64,000 bases of DNA from Anaerophaga thermohalophila DSM 12881 (GCF_000191885.1 NZ_AEWI01000002.1:20716-84715); one strand, 5' to 3'. Positions 32,443 to 42,209 are shown, counted from the first letter of the stretch. Translations and numbers: made by a program. The notes: a model not told the origin generated them from the letters alone.

Positions 32443-32727
32443 ATGACAAAGGCTGATATTGTTAACGAAATTTCGAAGAATACTGGAATTGAGAAGGTTA
32501 CAGTTCAGAAAACTGTTGAAGCCTTCATGGAAACAGTAAAAGGAAACCTCGTAAAAGGTAAGAATGTATACCTGAGAGGATTTGGTAGTTTTATCGTGAA
32601 AAAGCGTGCAGAGAAGACTGCCCGTAATATTTCGAGAAATACTACCATTATTATTCCCGAGCACTACATTCCTTCGTTCAAACCTTCAAAAAGTTTTGTT
32701 ACGAAAGTGAAGAACAACGTTAAGTAA
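32443..32727 (+). CDS. HU/IHF-family DNA-binding protein
   Basis: Nucleoid-associated dimer that bends DNA, 94 residues. Starts MTKADIVNEISKNTGIEKV; the arm region is VYLRGFGSFIVKKRAEKTAR, followed by NISRNTTIIIPEHYIPSFKP, with Pro at the DNA-intercalating position and FKPSKSF at the end. First gene of the HU, small basic protein and RNase G cluster; a TAnnTTTG box precedes it. Confidence 0.95.
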   Translation: MTKADIVNEISKNTGIEKVTVQKTVEAFMETVKGNLVKGKNVYLRGFGSFIVKKRAEKTARNISRNTTIIIPEHYIPSFKPSKSFVTKVKNNVK

Positions 32728-32756
32728 AAATGTTTAACTTGATAAATTGAATTACT

Positions 32757-32849
32757 ATGCCAAGTGGAAAAAAAAGAAAGCGGCATAAAATGGCAACACA
32801 TAAGCGGAAAAAAAGACTGCGGAAAAACCGCCATAAAAAGAGAAAGTAG
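32757..32849 (+). CDS. 30-residue basic protein (AURKAIP1/COX24, mS38/bS22-like)
   Basis: MPSGKKRKRHKMATHKRKK and onward: 30 residues, about two thirds Lys, Arg or His, stop at 32847-32849. This tiny protein is conserved in Bacteroidota between HU and RNase G, and matches the mitochondrial mS38/COX24 domain, known as a small ribosomal-subunit protein. It is probably an extra ribosomal protein. It lies 29 bp after HU and is followed by a terminator at 32878, so it is cotranscribed with HU. Confidence 0.85.
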   Translation: MPSGKKRKRHKMATHKRKKRLRKNRHKKRK

Positions 32850-32877
32850 TCTTTTAACCGCATAAGAAGATACTGAA

Positions 32878-32910
32878 GAACAAACAGCCACTGCGTTGTT
32901 TGTTCTTTTA
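32878..32910 (+). terminator. Terminator after the small basic protein
   Basis: GAACAAACA and TGTTTGTTC form a perfect 9-bp stem followed by TTTTA. It separates HU and the 30-residue gene from RNase G. Confidence 0.75.
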
Positions 32911-32964
32911 TTGTGTCTGTTGAGTCGTTCTTTGAAATAATGTATATTTAACTTAATACATATT

Positions 32965-34524
32965 GTGAGTGCAGAACTATTTGTAGATGTAACTCCCGGC
33001 GAACTTGTCATTGCCTTGCTCGAAGACAGGCGTCTCGTTGAACTGAGGCGTGAGCCCAGCAATGTAAAGTTTGCAGTTGGTGATATTTATCTGGGCAAAG
33101 TAAAAAAAATAATGCCCGGATTGAATGCAGCGTTTGTGGATGTTGGTTATGAGAAGGATGCATTTTTGCATTATCTCGATTTGGGACCACAATTTTTGAG
33201 TCTTAACAAATACCTCAAACAGTCAAAAGCCAAAAAGGGAAGTGTCTCATTGCACAAATTCAAACCGGAAAACGATATCAATAAAAACGGAACCATCTCC
33301 GAAGTCCTAACAGGTGGACAGGAAGTACTCGTTCAGGTTGCTAAAGAGCCTATTTCCACTAAAGGACCCAGGCTCACTTCCGAGATTTCCATTGCTGGCC
33401 GAAACCTTATACTTATTCCTTTCTCCGACCGGGTTTCGGTGAGTCAGAAAATCGAATCTCCGGAAGAACGAAGCCGTCTGAAACGTTTGCTGCTCAGCAT
33501 TAAACCCAAAAATTACGGTGTCATTATTCGTACAGTGGCCGAAGGGAAAAGAGTGGCTGAACTGGATAAAGAGCTTCGTACCCTCGTTAAACGATGGGAA
33601 GACTCTATAGCCAGAGTTCGCGATGTTAAGGTTCCCGGACTTGTTCTCGGTGAAATTGGCCGCACCTCTGCTATATTGAGAGATATTCTCAATCCTTCTT
33701 TTCATTCGGTATATATAAACGATATCGAGATATTCAGGGAGGTCAGGGAATATGTAGAACTTATTGCCCCCGGAAGAGAAAAAATTGTAAAACTTTATAA
33801 GGGGAATGCTCCTCTTTTCGACCAGTTTGGAATTGAAAAACAAATTAAGGCCCTTTTTGGGCGTACCGTGTCATTCAAAAGCGGCGCATATCTTATTATA
33901 GAACATACCGAAGCGCTGCATGTTATTGACGTAAACAGTGGCAACAGGTCACGCTCGGCATCCGACCAGGAATCAAATGCTGTGGAAGTAAATCTTGCTG
34001 CAGCAGAAGAAATTGCCAGGCAATTAAGGCTTCGCGACATGGGAGGTATCATTGTGGTCGATTTTATTGACATGCAATTATCCGAACATCGTCAGCTCGT
34101 CTTCGAAAGGATGAAAGAAGCTATGGATGCTGACAGAACCAAGCATAATATTTTGCCGCTGAGTAAATTCGGGCTGATGCAAATTACCCGTCAGAGAGTA
34201 CGTCCCGAAATGCATATCGACACCAGTGAAAAGTGTCCCGTATGTAAAGGGAAGGGAGAAATAGCCCCTTCTATCCTGTTTGCCGATACTTTGAATGACA
34301 AAATCCGGTTTGTAGTGCAAGAGCTGAATAAGAAGAAGTTGACCCTGTGGGTTCATCCTTATATTTATGCCTATCTTAAGCAGGGATTTCCATCTCAGAT
34401 TTTAAAATGGAAGTTTGACCTTGGGCTTGGCATAAAGGTGAAACCCTCCGATTCTCTTGCGTTTCTTGAATATAAATTTTTTGACGACAATACTCAGAAA
34501 CAGATTATTCATCCCGGTGTGTAA
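32965..34524 (+). CDS. rng: Ribonuclease G/E family
   Basis: Endoribonuclease for rRNA 5' maturation and mRNA decay. 519 residues, starting at GTG 32965 (SAELFVDVTPGELVIALLED). Contents in order: the S1 RNA-binding domain (GDIYLGKVKKIMPGLNAAFV), the 5'-sensor region, the DNase I-like catalytic part (HVIDVNSGNRS, GGIIVVDFIDMQ with the Mg-binding Asp residues) and the zinc-link CPVCKGKGE. No RNase E-type scaffold tail is present, so RNase G naming is preferred. Its promoter was not seen. Confidence 0.95.
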   Translation: MSAELFVDVTPGELVIALLEDRRLVELRREPSNVKFAVGDIYLGKVKKIMPGLNAAFVDVGYEKDAFLHYLDLGPQFLSLNKYLKQSKAKKGSVSLHKFKPENDINKNGTISEVLTGGQEVLVQVAKEPISTKGPRLTSEISIAGRNLILIPFSDRVSVSQKIESPEERSRLKRLLLSIKPKNYGVIIRTVAEGKRVAELDKELRTLVKRWEDSIARVRDVKVPGLVLGEIGRTSAILRDILNPSFHSVYINDIEIFREVREYVELIAPGREKIVKLYKGNAPLFDQFGIEKQIKALFGRTVSFKSGAYLIIEHTEALHVIDVNSGNRSRSASDQESNAVEVNLAAAEEIARQLRLRDMGGIIVVDFIDMQLSEHRQLVFERMKEAMDADRTKHNILPLSKFGLMQITRQRVRPEMHIDTSEKCPVCKGKGEIAPSILFADTLNDKIRFVVQELNKKKLTLWVHPYIYAYLKQGFPSQILKWKFDLGLGIKVKPSDSLAFLEYKFFDDNTQKQIIHPGV

Positions 34525-34557
34525 TTTTTATACACCAGGTGTCTGTTTTAGTAAGTA

Positions 34558-34677
34558 TGAAACGAACATGAATTTTGGAATGCCAAATACTCAAAAAGGC
34601 ATGAACAAAATTGGCTAACGCCGATCTTACGATTCATCGTGAGTTTCATCCGACTAATAACTTAGACTATACTGATG
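34558..34677 (-). repeat. Family A element, copy 8 (diverged, 120 bp)
   Basis: Starts ATGAAACGAACATGA and ends TTAGACTATACTGATG. The middle (TTTTGGAATGCCAAATACTC and following) is replaced relative to other copies. It lies 34 bp after the RNase G stop codon and before its terminator, so it would be in the 3' untranslated region. Confidence 0.7.
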
Positions 34678-34713
34678 AAATTTTAAATTCATAAAGCACA
34701 GACAGACAATCAG

Positions 34714-34747
34714 AAAGCCGTTCTTTCGTTTCGAGAGAATGGCTTTT
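34714..34747 (+). terminator. Terminator of RNase G
   Basis: AAAGCCGTTCTTTC pairs with GAGAGAATGGCTTT and is followed by TTTTTG. Confidence 0.75.
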
Positions 34748-34818
34748 TTTGTTTTTGGCCGATTTCTTCAGTAAATTTATCTCATAAAGTCAGCCGGAGA
34801 AAATTAAATCAAAACACT

Positions 34819-34884
34819 ATGACCAATTCTCCTTTAAATCGCCGCAATTTTCTGAAGTTGAGAAAAGCTGCTACTAATTTGTAA
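34819..34884 (+). other. 21-codon ORF with a twin-arginine-like motif
   Basis: ATG to TAA encodes MTNSPLNRRNFLKLRKAATN plus Leu. NRRNFLKL resembles a Tat signal, but no hydrophobic core or mature protein follows. It ends 5 bp before the start of the next gene. It may be a truncated relic of an exported oxidoreductase, a leader peptide, or chance. Confidence 0.25.
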
Positions 34885-34889
34885 GTATT

Positions 34890-37871
34890 ATGAGCAATGG
34901 AAATCACTATGTTGAGCTTTCCAAAATATACAAACGTAAAAAGTCCGACCAGGATATTTTTCAGGAACTGATGTCTTTCAAAGTAACCGAGGTTCTTTTG
35001 GTTGCTACCTATTATGATTCTTATTCGATTGTCAGAGAAGGACGGTTTTTCGACAAAATTTTCGGGGAATATCTCCAACTCAATCTTTTTTCTGCACCAC
35101 GAATTACCAGCGTTGCTACTTATGATGAGGCTTTGTCGCTTATGTCAGAGCGTAAATTCGATATGGTTATTCTGATGGCCGGTCTCGACAAAAAGATGCC
35201 TATATCATTAAGTCGGGAGATCCGAAAATATTATCCCGATCTGCCTGTTCTTCTGATGGTGAATAATAATGAAGATCTTAAGTATTTTGATGAAGCTTCT
35301 TCGCCGGGGGGAAGCATTGATAAGGTATTTGTGTGGAACGGCGATTCACGCGTGTTTCTTGCAATGATAAAATATGTAGAGGATAAGCTCAACGCCGAAA
35401 ACGATGTAAGGGTGGGCGATGTTCGCGTTATTCTTCTGGTTGAGGACTCTCAACGGTATTACAGCCGGTATCTTCCGATGCTCTATTCCATTATAATGAC
35501 GCAAACACAGAATATTCTCACGGAAGAAATTTCGGACCAGACACATAAGATACTCAAAATGAGAGTTCGCCCCAAAGTTCTTTTAGTGAGTACCTACGAA
35601 GAAGCAGTGGAAATAGTGGATAAATATCTGGACAATCTTATCTGTGTTATTTCTGATGTTAAATATTCACGCGAGGGGCAACAGGATGAAAATGCCGGTG
35701 TTGATCTGATTCGCTATGTGAAAAGTAAGGTCAATCTTCCCACACTTTTGCAGTCGTCTGATCCCGGGAATGCGGGAAAAGCTGAGGAAGTGGGGGCCGA
35801 TTTTATTGACAAAAATTCCGATACCCTGAGTATGGATATTTATAATTTCATTCATCAGAAATTAGGCTTCGGAAATTTCGTGTTTACCAATTCACGCGGA
35901 GTAACCCTGGCTACAGCAAGAAACCTGAAAGAGTTTATTCGTTGCCTGAAGGAAGTACCCCCGGAGTCGCTTTTATATCATGCCCGCCGAAACGGGATTT
36001 CTACCTGGCTCATGGCGCGTGGAGAGATTTCTATAGCCAAGCGACTGCGACCATATAGAATTGAAGATTTTGAAAGCACAACAAAATTACGACAGAAAAT
36101 TCTTGATGTATTTGAAGAAGCCAGGATTGAGCGCATGAGGGGCCGTGTCGTTCAGTTCGATCCGTCTATGGTAAATATGGATCGTTTCGTTATGCGCATC
36201 GGCGATGGTTCTTTCGGTGGAAAAGGAAGGGGACTGGCATTTCTCAGTAACTTTATCGAGAATATTGATTTTGCTTCCATTGTTCCTGACCTGAATATTA
36301 AAATTCCGCCTACAACAATTGTCGGGGCCGCAGAGTTTACCACATTTCTTGAGAAAAATAATCTTTTAAAGTCTATCTATGAAGAAAAGGATTTTGATCA
36401 GATAAAACAGAAAATAATAAAGGCCAAACTGAGTAATGAAGTTGAAAGAAAGCTGCGCCAGTATATCGAGTATATGGATGTACCGATTGCTGTAAGATCA
36501 TCAGGACTTTTTGAGGACAGTCTTTTACAACCTTTTGCCGGTGTTTTTTCTACTTATGTCCTTCCGAATAATGATCCCAATCCCGAGGTGCGATTTAACC
36601 AGCTTGCAACGGCCGTAAAATTGGTTTATGCTTCTATTTTCAGTCCTACTGCCCGTGCTTATTTCGATGCGGTTCATTATAAAATTGATGAAGAAAAAAT
36701 GGCGGTTATTATTCAGAAACTGGTGGGACAAAAAGCGCACAACCGGTTTTATCCTCACGTTAGCGGCGTGGCACAGTCTTTCAATTACTATCCGTTTTCC
36801 TACATGAAACCCGACGACGGCTTTGCTGTAATTTGTGTCGGACTTGGGAAGTATGTTGTCGGCGGTGAAAAATCATGGCGCTTTTGTCCGCGTTATCCGG
36901 GTCTTGAACTGAGTTCACTGAGCGACCAGATCAAAGACTCGCAGGAATATTTTTATGCAGTGGATATGGAAGAAGAAAATGCCGATTTATTGAATGACGG
37001 GGAAGATGCGTTTATCAGGAAATTAGATATTAGTGAGGCTGAAGAAGACGGAAATCTGAAACATTGTGCCACTGTTTATGATATTAATAACGATCGCTTG
37101 GTCAACGATTTTTCCATTCGTGGCCCAAGAGTATTGAATTTCGCCGATATTTTAAAATATGATTTGGTGCCTTTGCCACGCACACTCGACATGTTGTTAC
37201 GATACTTGAGAGAGGCAATGGGGGCTCCTGTTGAGATTGAGTTTGCTTTAGACCTGGATGAGGGAGATAAAGGCAATCCGACATTGTGGTTGTTGCAGAT
37301 AAAACCCCTGATTCGCCTTGAAAAACATTTGGATGTGGATTTTTCTGAGGTTGAAGATGAACGTGTCATCCTGAAATCCGAGAAAGGAATGGGAAATGGC
37401 CGATACAATCATATCAGCGATGTTATTTTTATGAATGTGGATAAATTCGACAGGACAAAGACCCGCGAAATGGCGGCTGAGATGGCCAGACTCAACAAAA
37501 AGATGGAAAAAGAAGAACGCGAATATGTGTTAATAGGTCCCGGAAGATGGGGAACACGCGATCCCTTTACCGGCATCCCTGTATATTGGTCACAAATTTC
37601 TCATGCCCGCGTAATTGTTGAGATGGGACTCCCGGATTTTCCTCTGGATGCTTCTCTGGGTTCACATTTTTTTCATAATGTGACTTCAATGAATGTCGGT
37701 TATTTTTCAGTGCACACCAAAAACAAAAATGAGTTTGTCGACCTCGAATTTTTAAGTAATCAGCAGGTGGTTGATAATACAGGTTATTTTGTTCACGTAA
37801 GATTTAATAAACCCTTGACGATTTTGATGGATGGCAAACAACAAAAAGCTGTGGTGATGTGGAATAAATAA
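34890..37871 (+). CDS. Receiver-domain plus PEP/pyruvate-binding (PPDK_N ATP-grasp) protein
   Basis: 993-residue cytoplasmic protein. Residues 30-170 look like a degenerate receiver (FDMVILMAG, no phosphorylatable Asp). Residues 175-325 form a second receiver-like domain with acidic pair VILLVEDS, candidate phospho-Asp in VISDVKYSREG, LLQSSD and DFIDKNS. From about 420 comes the PPDK N-terminal ATP-grasp (GDGSFGGKGRGLAFLSNFIE, VPIAVRSSGLFEDSLLQPFA, LWLLQIKPLIRL), then a C-terminal piece (YVLIGPGRWGTRDPFTGIPV). The mobile phosphohistidine and PEP TIM-barrel domains of true PEP synthase or PPDK are absent. Function is unknown; phosphotransfer controlled by signal input is plausible. Confidence 0.82.
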   Translation: MSNGNHYVELSKIYKRKKSDQDIFQELMSFKVTEVLLVATYYDSYSIVREGRFFDKIFGEYLQLNLFSAPRITSVATYDEALSLMSERKFDMVILMAGLDKKMPISLSREIRKYYPDLPVLLMVNNNEDLKYFDEASSPGGSIDKVFVWNGDSRVFLAMIKYVEDKLNAENDVRVGDVRVILLVEDSQRYYSRYLPMLYSIIMTQTQNILTEEISDQTHKILKMRVRPKVLLVSTYEEAVEIVDKYLDNLICVISDVKYSREGQQDENAGVDLIRYVKSKVNLPTLLQSSDPGNAGKAEEVGADFIDKNSDTLSMDIYNFIHQKLGFGNFVFTNSRGVTLATARNLKEFIRCLKEVPPESLLYHARRNGISTWLMARGEISIAKRLRPYRIEDFESTTKLRQKILDVFEEARIERMRGRVVQFDPSMVNMDRFVMRIGDGSFGGKGRGLAFLSNFIENIDFASIVPDLNIKIPPTTIVGAAEFTTFLEKNNLLKSIYEEKDFDQIKQKIIKAKLSNEVERKLRQYIEYMDVPIAVRSSGLFEDSLLQPFAGVFSTYVLPNNDPNPEVRFNQLATAVKLVYASIFSPTARAYFDAVHYKIDEEKMAVIIQKLVGQKAHNRFYPHVSGVAQSFNYYPFSYMKPDDGFAVICVGLGKYVVGGEKSWRFCPRYPGLELSSLSDQIKDSQEYFYAVDMEEENADLLNDGEDAFIRKLDISEAEEDGNLKHCATVYDINNDRLVNDFSIRGPRVLNFADILKYDLVPLPRTLDMLLRYLREAMGAPVEIEFALDLDEGDKGNPTLWLLQIKPLIRLEKHLDVDFSEVEDERVILKSEKGMGNGRYNHISDVIFMNVDKFDRTKTREMAAEMARLNKKMEKEEREYVLIGPGRWGTRDPFTGIPVYWSQISHARVIVEMGLPDFPLDASLGSHFFHNVTSMNVGYFSVHTKNKNEFVDLEFLSNQQVVDNTGYFVHVRFNKPLTILMDGKQQKAVVMWNK

Positions 37872-37899
37872 AACGGGTGGCTTATGCGCACCCGTTTTT
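37871..37899. terminator. Bidirectional terminator between convergent genes
   Basis: AACGGGTG and CACCCGTT form the stem, with T-rich sequence on both strands. It serves the receiver/ATP-grasp gene (plus) and fabD (minus). Confidence 0.7.
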
Positions 37900-37905
37900 C
37901 TGAAA

Positions 37906-38793
37906 TTACTGAAGCTGACTAATACCTTCCGTTGTTACACTTCTGTCAATTTTTTTGATCAGGCCCTGTAGTACCTTTCCGGGACCGATTTCCGTGAAAT
38001 GATCGGCGCCGTCGGCAAGCATATTCTGAACCGTCTGTGTCCACCTGACAGGTGCGGTGAGCTGTGCAATCAGGTTCTGTTTAATGTTAGCAGGATCGGT
38101 TTGGGGTTTGGCATCCACGTTTTGATAAACCGGGCAAACCGGGATGTTGAATTGTGTATTGTTAATGGCGTCGGCAAGTTCGGCACGTGCAGGTTCCATC
38201 AGAGGGGAGTGAAAGGCTCCGCCAACGGGTAATTTAAGTGCTCTTTTGGCTCCTTTTTCTTTCAATAGCTCGCATGCCTTATCAACACCTTCGAAGGTGC
38301 CGGAGATTACCAGCTGCCCCGGGCAATTATAGTTGGCGGCCACGACAATATCATCAACCGAATCGCAGACTTCTTCTACAATGTTGTCATCCAACCCGAC
38401 AATTGCTGCCATTGTTGACGGTTTTATCTCACAGGCTTTTTGCATGGCCAGGGCCCTCTGGTAAACCAGCTTTAAACCATCTTCAAAGGTTAATGCTCCG
38501 GCAGCTACCAGTGCCGAAAATTCTCCTAAAGAGTGGCCGGCTGTCATTTCGGGTTGAAACGACGTTCCAAGTGTTTTGGCCAGAATTACCGAATGTAAGA
38601 AAATCGCAGGTTGTGTTACTTTTGTTTGTTTCAGGTCTTCCTCCGTTCCTTCAAACATAAGGTCGGTGATGCGGAAACCTAAAATCTCGTTGGCCTCTTC
38701 GAAAAGTTTTTTGGCTATGGGATCGTTCTCATAAACATCTTTTCCCATTCCAACGTATTGGGCGCCTTGCCCGGGAAATACGTATGCCTTCAT
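37906..38793 (-). CDS. fabD: FabD, malonyl-CoA:ACP transacylase
   Basis: Loads malonyl groups onto acyl carrier protein for fatty-acid synthesis. 295 residues. VFPGQGAQYVGMG, the nucleophile elbow GHSLGEFSALVAAGAL (catalytic Ser), the Arg in YQRALAMQ and the catalytic His in GAFHSPLM are intact. Stands alone, divergent from the ribosomal block, with its own -7 box. Confidence 0.96.
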   Translation of the reverse strand: MKAYVFPGQGAQYVGMGKDVYENDPIAKKLFEEANEILGFRITDLMFEGTEEDLKQTKVTQPAIFLHSVILAKTLGTSFQPEMTAGHSLGEFSALVAAGALTFEDGLKLVYQRALAMQKACEIKPSTMAAIVGLDDNIVEEVCDSVDDIVVAANYNCPGQLVISGTFEGVDKACELLKEKGAKRALKLPVGGAFHSPLMEPARAELADAINNTQFNIPVCPVYQNVDAKPQTDPANIKQNLIAQLTAPVRWTQTVQNMLADGADHFTEIGPGKVLQGLIKKIDRSVTTEGISQLQ

Positions 38794-38835
38794 TGTTTGT
38801 TGGTTTTAATAAATTTACATTGATTTTCGGGGTTG

Positions 38836-38843
38836 CAAATATA
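38836..38843 (-). promoter_or_regulatory. -7 box for fabD
   Basis: Minus-strand TATATTTG fits TAnnTTTG, giving a leader of about 35 nt. Confidence 0.5.
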
Positions 38844-38938
38844 CAATTTGTTCCGGTCTTTTAAGGTTAAATTCCGGGCTCACCAATTCTTTACAATAAA
38901 AAGTCAGGTGTTGTTAGGATTTTTCAATTGAAAATTAG

Positions 38939-38946
38939 TACTTTTG
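38939..38946 (+). promoter_or_regulatory. Distal -7 box of the ribosomal block
   Basis: TACTTTTG (TAnnTTTG) followed by GC, about 120 bp before rpsL. Confidence 0.45.
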
Positions 38947-39011
38947 CACCGCTTTTTTGTGCAAAGAGGTGAAAAATATTGAGAATCAATGAGATTTTAA
39001 TTGAAAAACAC

Positions 39012-39019
39012 TACCTTTG
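39012..39019 (+). promoter_or_regulatory. Proximal -7 box of the ribosomal block
   Basis: TACCTTTG, an exact TAnnTTTG match followed by GC, gives a leader of about 40 nt before rpsL. With the distal box this suggests tandem promoters, common for ribosomal operons. Confidence 0.55.
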
Positions 39020-39064
39020 CAACCCATTTTAAAAGAGTATTTTAAGTTTAAAATAGTTGTATAT

Positions 39065-39439
39065 ATGCCAACAATTCATCAGTTAGTAAAGAAAGGACGG
39101 AAGAAACAGGTTGATAAAAGTAAGTCGCCTGCATTAAATGCTTGTCCGCAACGTCGTGGTGTTTGTGTGAGGGTTTACACAACAACACCTAAGAAACCGA
39201 ACTCAGCCATGCGCAAAGTAGCTCGTGTGAGATTGACCAACGGAAAAGAGGTAAACGCCTATATCCCCGGTGAAGGTCATAACCTTCAGGAGCACTCTAT
39301 TGTTCTTGTACGCGGTGGCAGGGTAAAAGATTTACCGGGTGTTCGTTACCACCTTGTCAGGGGAGCATTGGATGCATCAGGCGTTGAAGGACGGACTCAG
39401 CGTCGATCCAAGTATGGAACTAAACGTCCTAAAAAGTAA
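39065..39439 (+). CDS. rpsL: 30S ribosomal protein S12
   Basis: Decoding-centre protein, 124 residues from ATG at 39065 ([15 protein letters not shown]); the 16 in-frame codons upstream cover the promoter and are not conserved. The two streptomycin-determining loops read [10 protein letters not shown] and [11 protein letters not shown], with the wild-type lysines, so no streptomycin-resistance substitution is visible. First gene of the rpsL-rplQ block. Confidence 0.98.
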   Translation: MPTIHQLVKKGRKKQVDKSKSPALNACPQRRGVCVRVYTTTPKKPNSAMRKVARVRLTNGKEVNAYIPGEGHNLQEHSIVLVRGGRVKDLPGVRYHLVRGALDASGVEGRTQRRSKYGTKRPKK

Positions 39440-39558
39440 TTAATGTTTCACAGTTTGGTTTTGTTTATTTGGTTTGTAAACAAAGGTTGAGTAAATGACC
39501 ATGGGTCGTTGAAGACACGGATACAGCCAATAAAAAGGCTAATAAACAAAAAGAAGAG

Positions 39559-40035
39559 ATGAGAAAAAGTAAACCAAAAAAGAGAATTATTCTTCCCGAT
39601 CCAAAGTTTAATGACACTTTGGTAACTCAGTTTGTAAATAACCTGATGTTCGATGGTAAAAAGTCTGTTGCATACGGTATTTTCTATGATGCTATGGATC
39701 GTATTGCAGACAAAGCAGAGAAAGAAGGTAAATCACCACTCGAGGTATTCAAAAAGGCATTGGAAAATATTACCCCGGCAGTAGAGGTCAAAAGTCGCCG
39801 CGTTGGTGGGGCTACATTTCAGGTTCCCACGGAGATCCGTCCCGACAGAAAGGTGTCGGTCAGTATGAAAAACCTGATTGCTTATGCCCGTAAGCGCAGT
39901 GGTAAGTCAATGGCCGAAAAGCTGGCTGCTGAAATTGTTGCGGCATATAACCAGGAAGGCGGAGCCTTCAAAAGAAAAGAAGATATGCACAAGATGGCTG
40001 AAGCCAACCGTGCGTTCGCTCATTTTAGATTTTAA
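39559..40035 (+). CDS. rpsG: 30S ribosomal protein S7
   Basis: Primary 16S rRNA-binding protein that nucleates the 30S head, 158 residues, starting [17 protein letters not shown]. The PTEIRPDR hinge and C-terminal helix ([16 protein letters not shown]) are normal. It follows rpsL after 119 bp and precedes fusA, the classical str order. S7 commonly represses its own operon; the binding site was not identified. Confidence 0.98.
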   Translation: MRKSKPKKRIILPDPKFNDTLVTQFVNNLMFDGKKSVAYGIFYDAMDRIADKAEKEGKSPLEVFKKALENITPAVEVKSRRVGGATFQVPTEIRPDRKVSVSMKNLIAYARKRSGKSMAEKLAAEIVAAYNQEGGAFKRKEDMHKMAEANRAFAHFRF

Positions 40036-40070
40036 ACTTAATTAAATAAAGAAGAGGATACCTTAATATT

Positions 40071-42188
40071 ATGGCAAAGGCAGACTTGAAATATACCAGA
40101 AACATCGGAATTATGGCTCACATTGATGCCGGAAAAACAACCGCTACCGAGCGGATTCTGTTTTATACCGGTATGACCCACAAGATTGGTGAGACGCACG
40201 ATGGTTCTGCTACGATGGACTGGATGGAGCAGGAGCAGGAGAGAGGTATTACCATTACTTCCGCTGCCATTACCACTCAATGGAAATATAACAACGAAGA
40301 ATATAAAATTAATATTATTGACACCCCCGGCCACGTTGACTTTACTGTTGAAGTAGAACGTTCACTCAGGGTACTCGATGGTGCCGTTGCTGTATTTTGT
40401 GCTGTAGGAGGGGTTGAACCTCAATCAGAAACAGTGTGGCGTCAGGCCAACAAATATGGTGTACCCCGCCTGGGCTTCGTCAACAAAATGGACCGTTCCG
40501 GCGCCAACTTTTTTGAAGTGGTTCGTCAGGTGAAAGAGGTTCTTGGTGCCAATCCGGTACCTGTTCAGATCCCTATTGGAGCCGAAGATGACTTCCGGGG
40601 CGTCGTCGATCTGATTGAAAACAAGGCTGTTGTATGGTTCGACGACGATGTTTTGGGAACAAATTATGCACTCCAGGATGTACCTGCCGATATGGCCGAT
40701 GAGGTTGAAGAGTGGCGTGGAAAGCTTATCGAGTCTGTGGCAGAGTACGATGATGAACTGATGGAACGTTACTTTGAAGATCCCGATTCCATCACAAAAG
40801 AGCAGCTGATTGAAGTCTTGCGAAAGGCTACTATTGATATGAAGGTAGTGCCCATGCTTTGTGGCTCGGCTTTCAAAAATAAGGGTGTTCAACGATTGAT
40901 TGATGCCATTGTTGCTTTCCTTCCCTCACCTGTTGATGTGGCCGAGATTGAAGGTGTCAATCCCAATACCGGTAAGGTAGAATCTCGTCCGCACGATGAG
41001 AACGCTCCCTTTACCGCTCTTGCCTTTAAAATTGCCACCGATCCTTTTGTGGGACGACTGGCTTTCATGCGTGTTTATTCCGGAAAAATTGAAGCTGGTT
41101 CTCAGGTTTGGAATTCGCGAACTCAAAAAAAGGAGAGAATTTCCCGGCTTTACCAAATGAGGTCTAATAAACAGTTGCCCAAAGATGTCATATCTGCCGG
41201 AGATATTTGTGGCGGAGTGGGATTTAAAGACATCAGAACCGGTGATACGCTTTGTGACGAAAAACACCCCATTGCACTCGAATCTATGGAATTCCCTGAT
41301 CCTGTGATTGGTATTGCCGTTGAGCCCAAAAGTCAGAAAGATATGGACAAGCTGAGTAACGGGCTTTCAAAGCTGGCTGAAGAAGATCCGACATTCCGTG
41401 TAGAAACGGATGAAGAAAGCGGACAAACTGTGATTAGCGGAATGGGGGAATTGCATCTTGAAATCATTATTGACCGGTTGAGACGCGAATTCAAGGTTGA
41501 ATGTAATCAGGGGCGTCCGCAGGTTAACTACAAAGAGGCCATTACGAAAACCGTCGAACATCGTGAAGTATTTAAGAAACAGACCGGTGGTCGTGGTAAG
41601 TATGCCGATATTATTGTTCGTGTCGGTCCCGCCGACGAAGAGGCAGGGAAAGACGGTCTTCAGTTCATTGATCTTGTAAAAGGTGGTAATATTCCCAAAG
41701 AATTTATTCCCTCGGTAGAGAAAGGCTTCAGAGAAGCCATGAAAAATGGAGTCCTGGCAGGTTTTAATGTCGACAGTCTTAAAGTTGAACTGCTTGATGG
41801 TTCATTCCACCCTGTCGACTCTGACCAGCTTTCCTTTGAGATTGCTGCTCGTCAGGCGTTTAAGGCAGCCTGCATGAAAGCAAAGCCGGTATTACTGGAG
41901 CCTATTATGAGGGTTGAAGTGGTTACTCCCGAAGAATATATGGGCGACATAATATCTGATTTCAACAAGCGTCGCGGTCAGGTGGAAGGAATGGAATCCA
42001 AGGCCGGTGCCAGGGTTGTCAAAGCTAAAGTACCGCTTGCAGAAATGTTTGGTTATGTGACTGCTTTACGAACCATTTCATCCGGCAGGGCAACATCTTC
42101 GATGGAATTCAGCCATTTTGAAGAAGTGGCCAGGAATATTGCCATAGAAGTTGTAAAAGAGGCAAAAGGTAAAGTTGAATTATTATAG
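40071..42188 (+). CDS. fusA: Elongation factor G (canonical)
   Basis: GTPase that drives ribosomal translocation, 705 residues. P loop AHIDAGKTT, switch I ERGITIT, switch [10 protein letters not shown] with the catalytic His, and NKMD are all canonical, in contrast to the paralogue at 23503. Domains II to V follow with [14 protein letters not shown] and [14 protein letters not shown]. It sits between rpsG and rpsJ; tuf is not in this operon, as usual for the phylum. Confidence 0.98.
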   Translation: MAKADLKYTRNIGIMAHIDAGKTTATERILFYTGMTHKIGETHDGSATMDWMEQEQERGITITSAAITTQWKYNNEEYKINIIDTPGHVDFTVEVERSLRVLDGAVAVFCAVGGVEPQSETVWRQANKYGVPRLGFVNKMDRSGANFFEVVRQVKEVLGANPVPVQIPIGAEDDFRGVVDLIENKAVVWFDDDVLGTNYALQDVPADMADEVEEWRGKLIESVAEYDDELMERYFEDPDSITKEQLIEVLRKATIDMKVVPMLCGSAFKNKGVQRLIDAIVAFLPSPVDVAEIEGVNPNTGKVESRPHDENAPFTALAFKIATDPFVGRLAFMRVYSGKIEAGSQVWNSRTQKKERISRLYQMRSNKQLPKDVISAGDICGGVGFKDIRTGDTLCDEKHPIALESMEFPDPVIGIAVEPKSQKDMDKLSNGLSKLAEEDPTFRVETDEESGQTVISGMGELHLEIIIDRLRREFKVECNQGRPQVNYKEAITKTVEHREVFKKQTGGRGKYADIIVRVGPADEEAGKDGLQFIDLVKGGNIPKEFIPSVEKGFREAMKNGVLAGFNVDSLKVELLDGSFHPVDSDQLSFEIAARQAFKAACMKAKPVLLEPIMRVEVVTPEEYMGDIISDFNKRRGQVEGMESKAGARVVKAKVPLAEMFGYVTALRTISSGRATSSMEFSHFEEVARNIAIEVVKEAKGKVELL

Positions 42189-42209
42189 AAACAGTTCTCA
42201 TCAACGATT

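Noticed and set aside
3241..34677. Family A repeats as a CRISPR array
   Set aside because: Copies are dispersed over 31 kb, differ in orientation and length, lack spacers of equal size, and no cas gene is present.
34890..37871. Classical phosphoenolpyruvate synthase
   Set aside because: The phosphohistidine and C-terminal PEP-binding barrel are missing; only the N-terminal ATP-grasp is shared.
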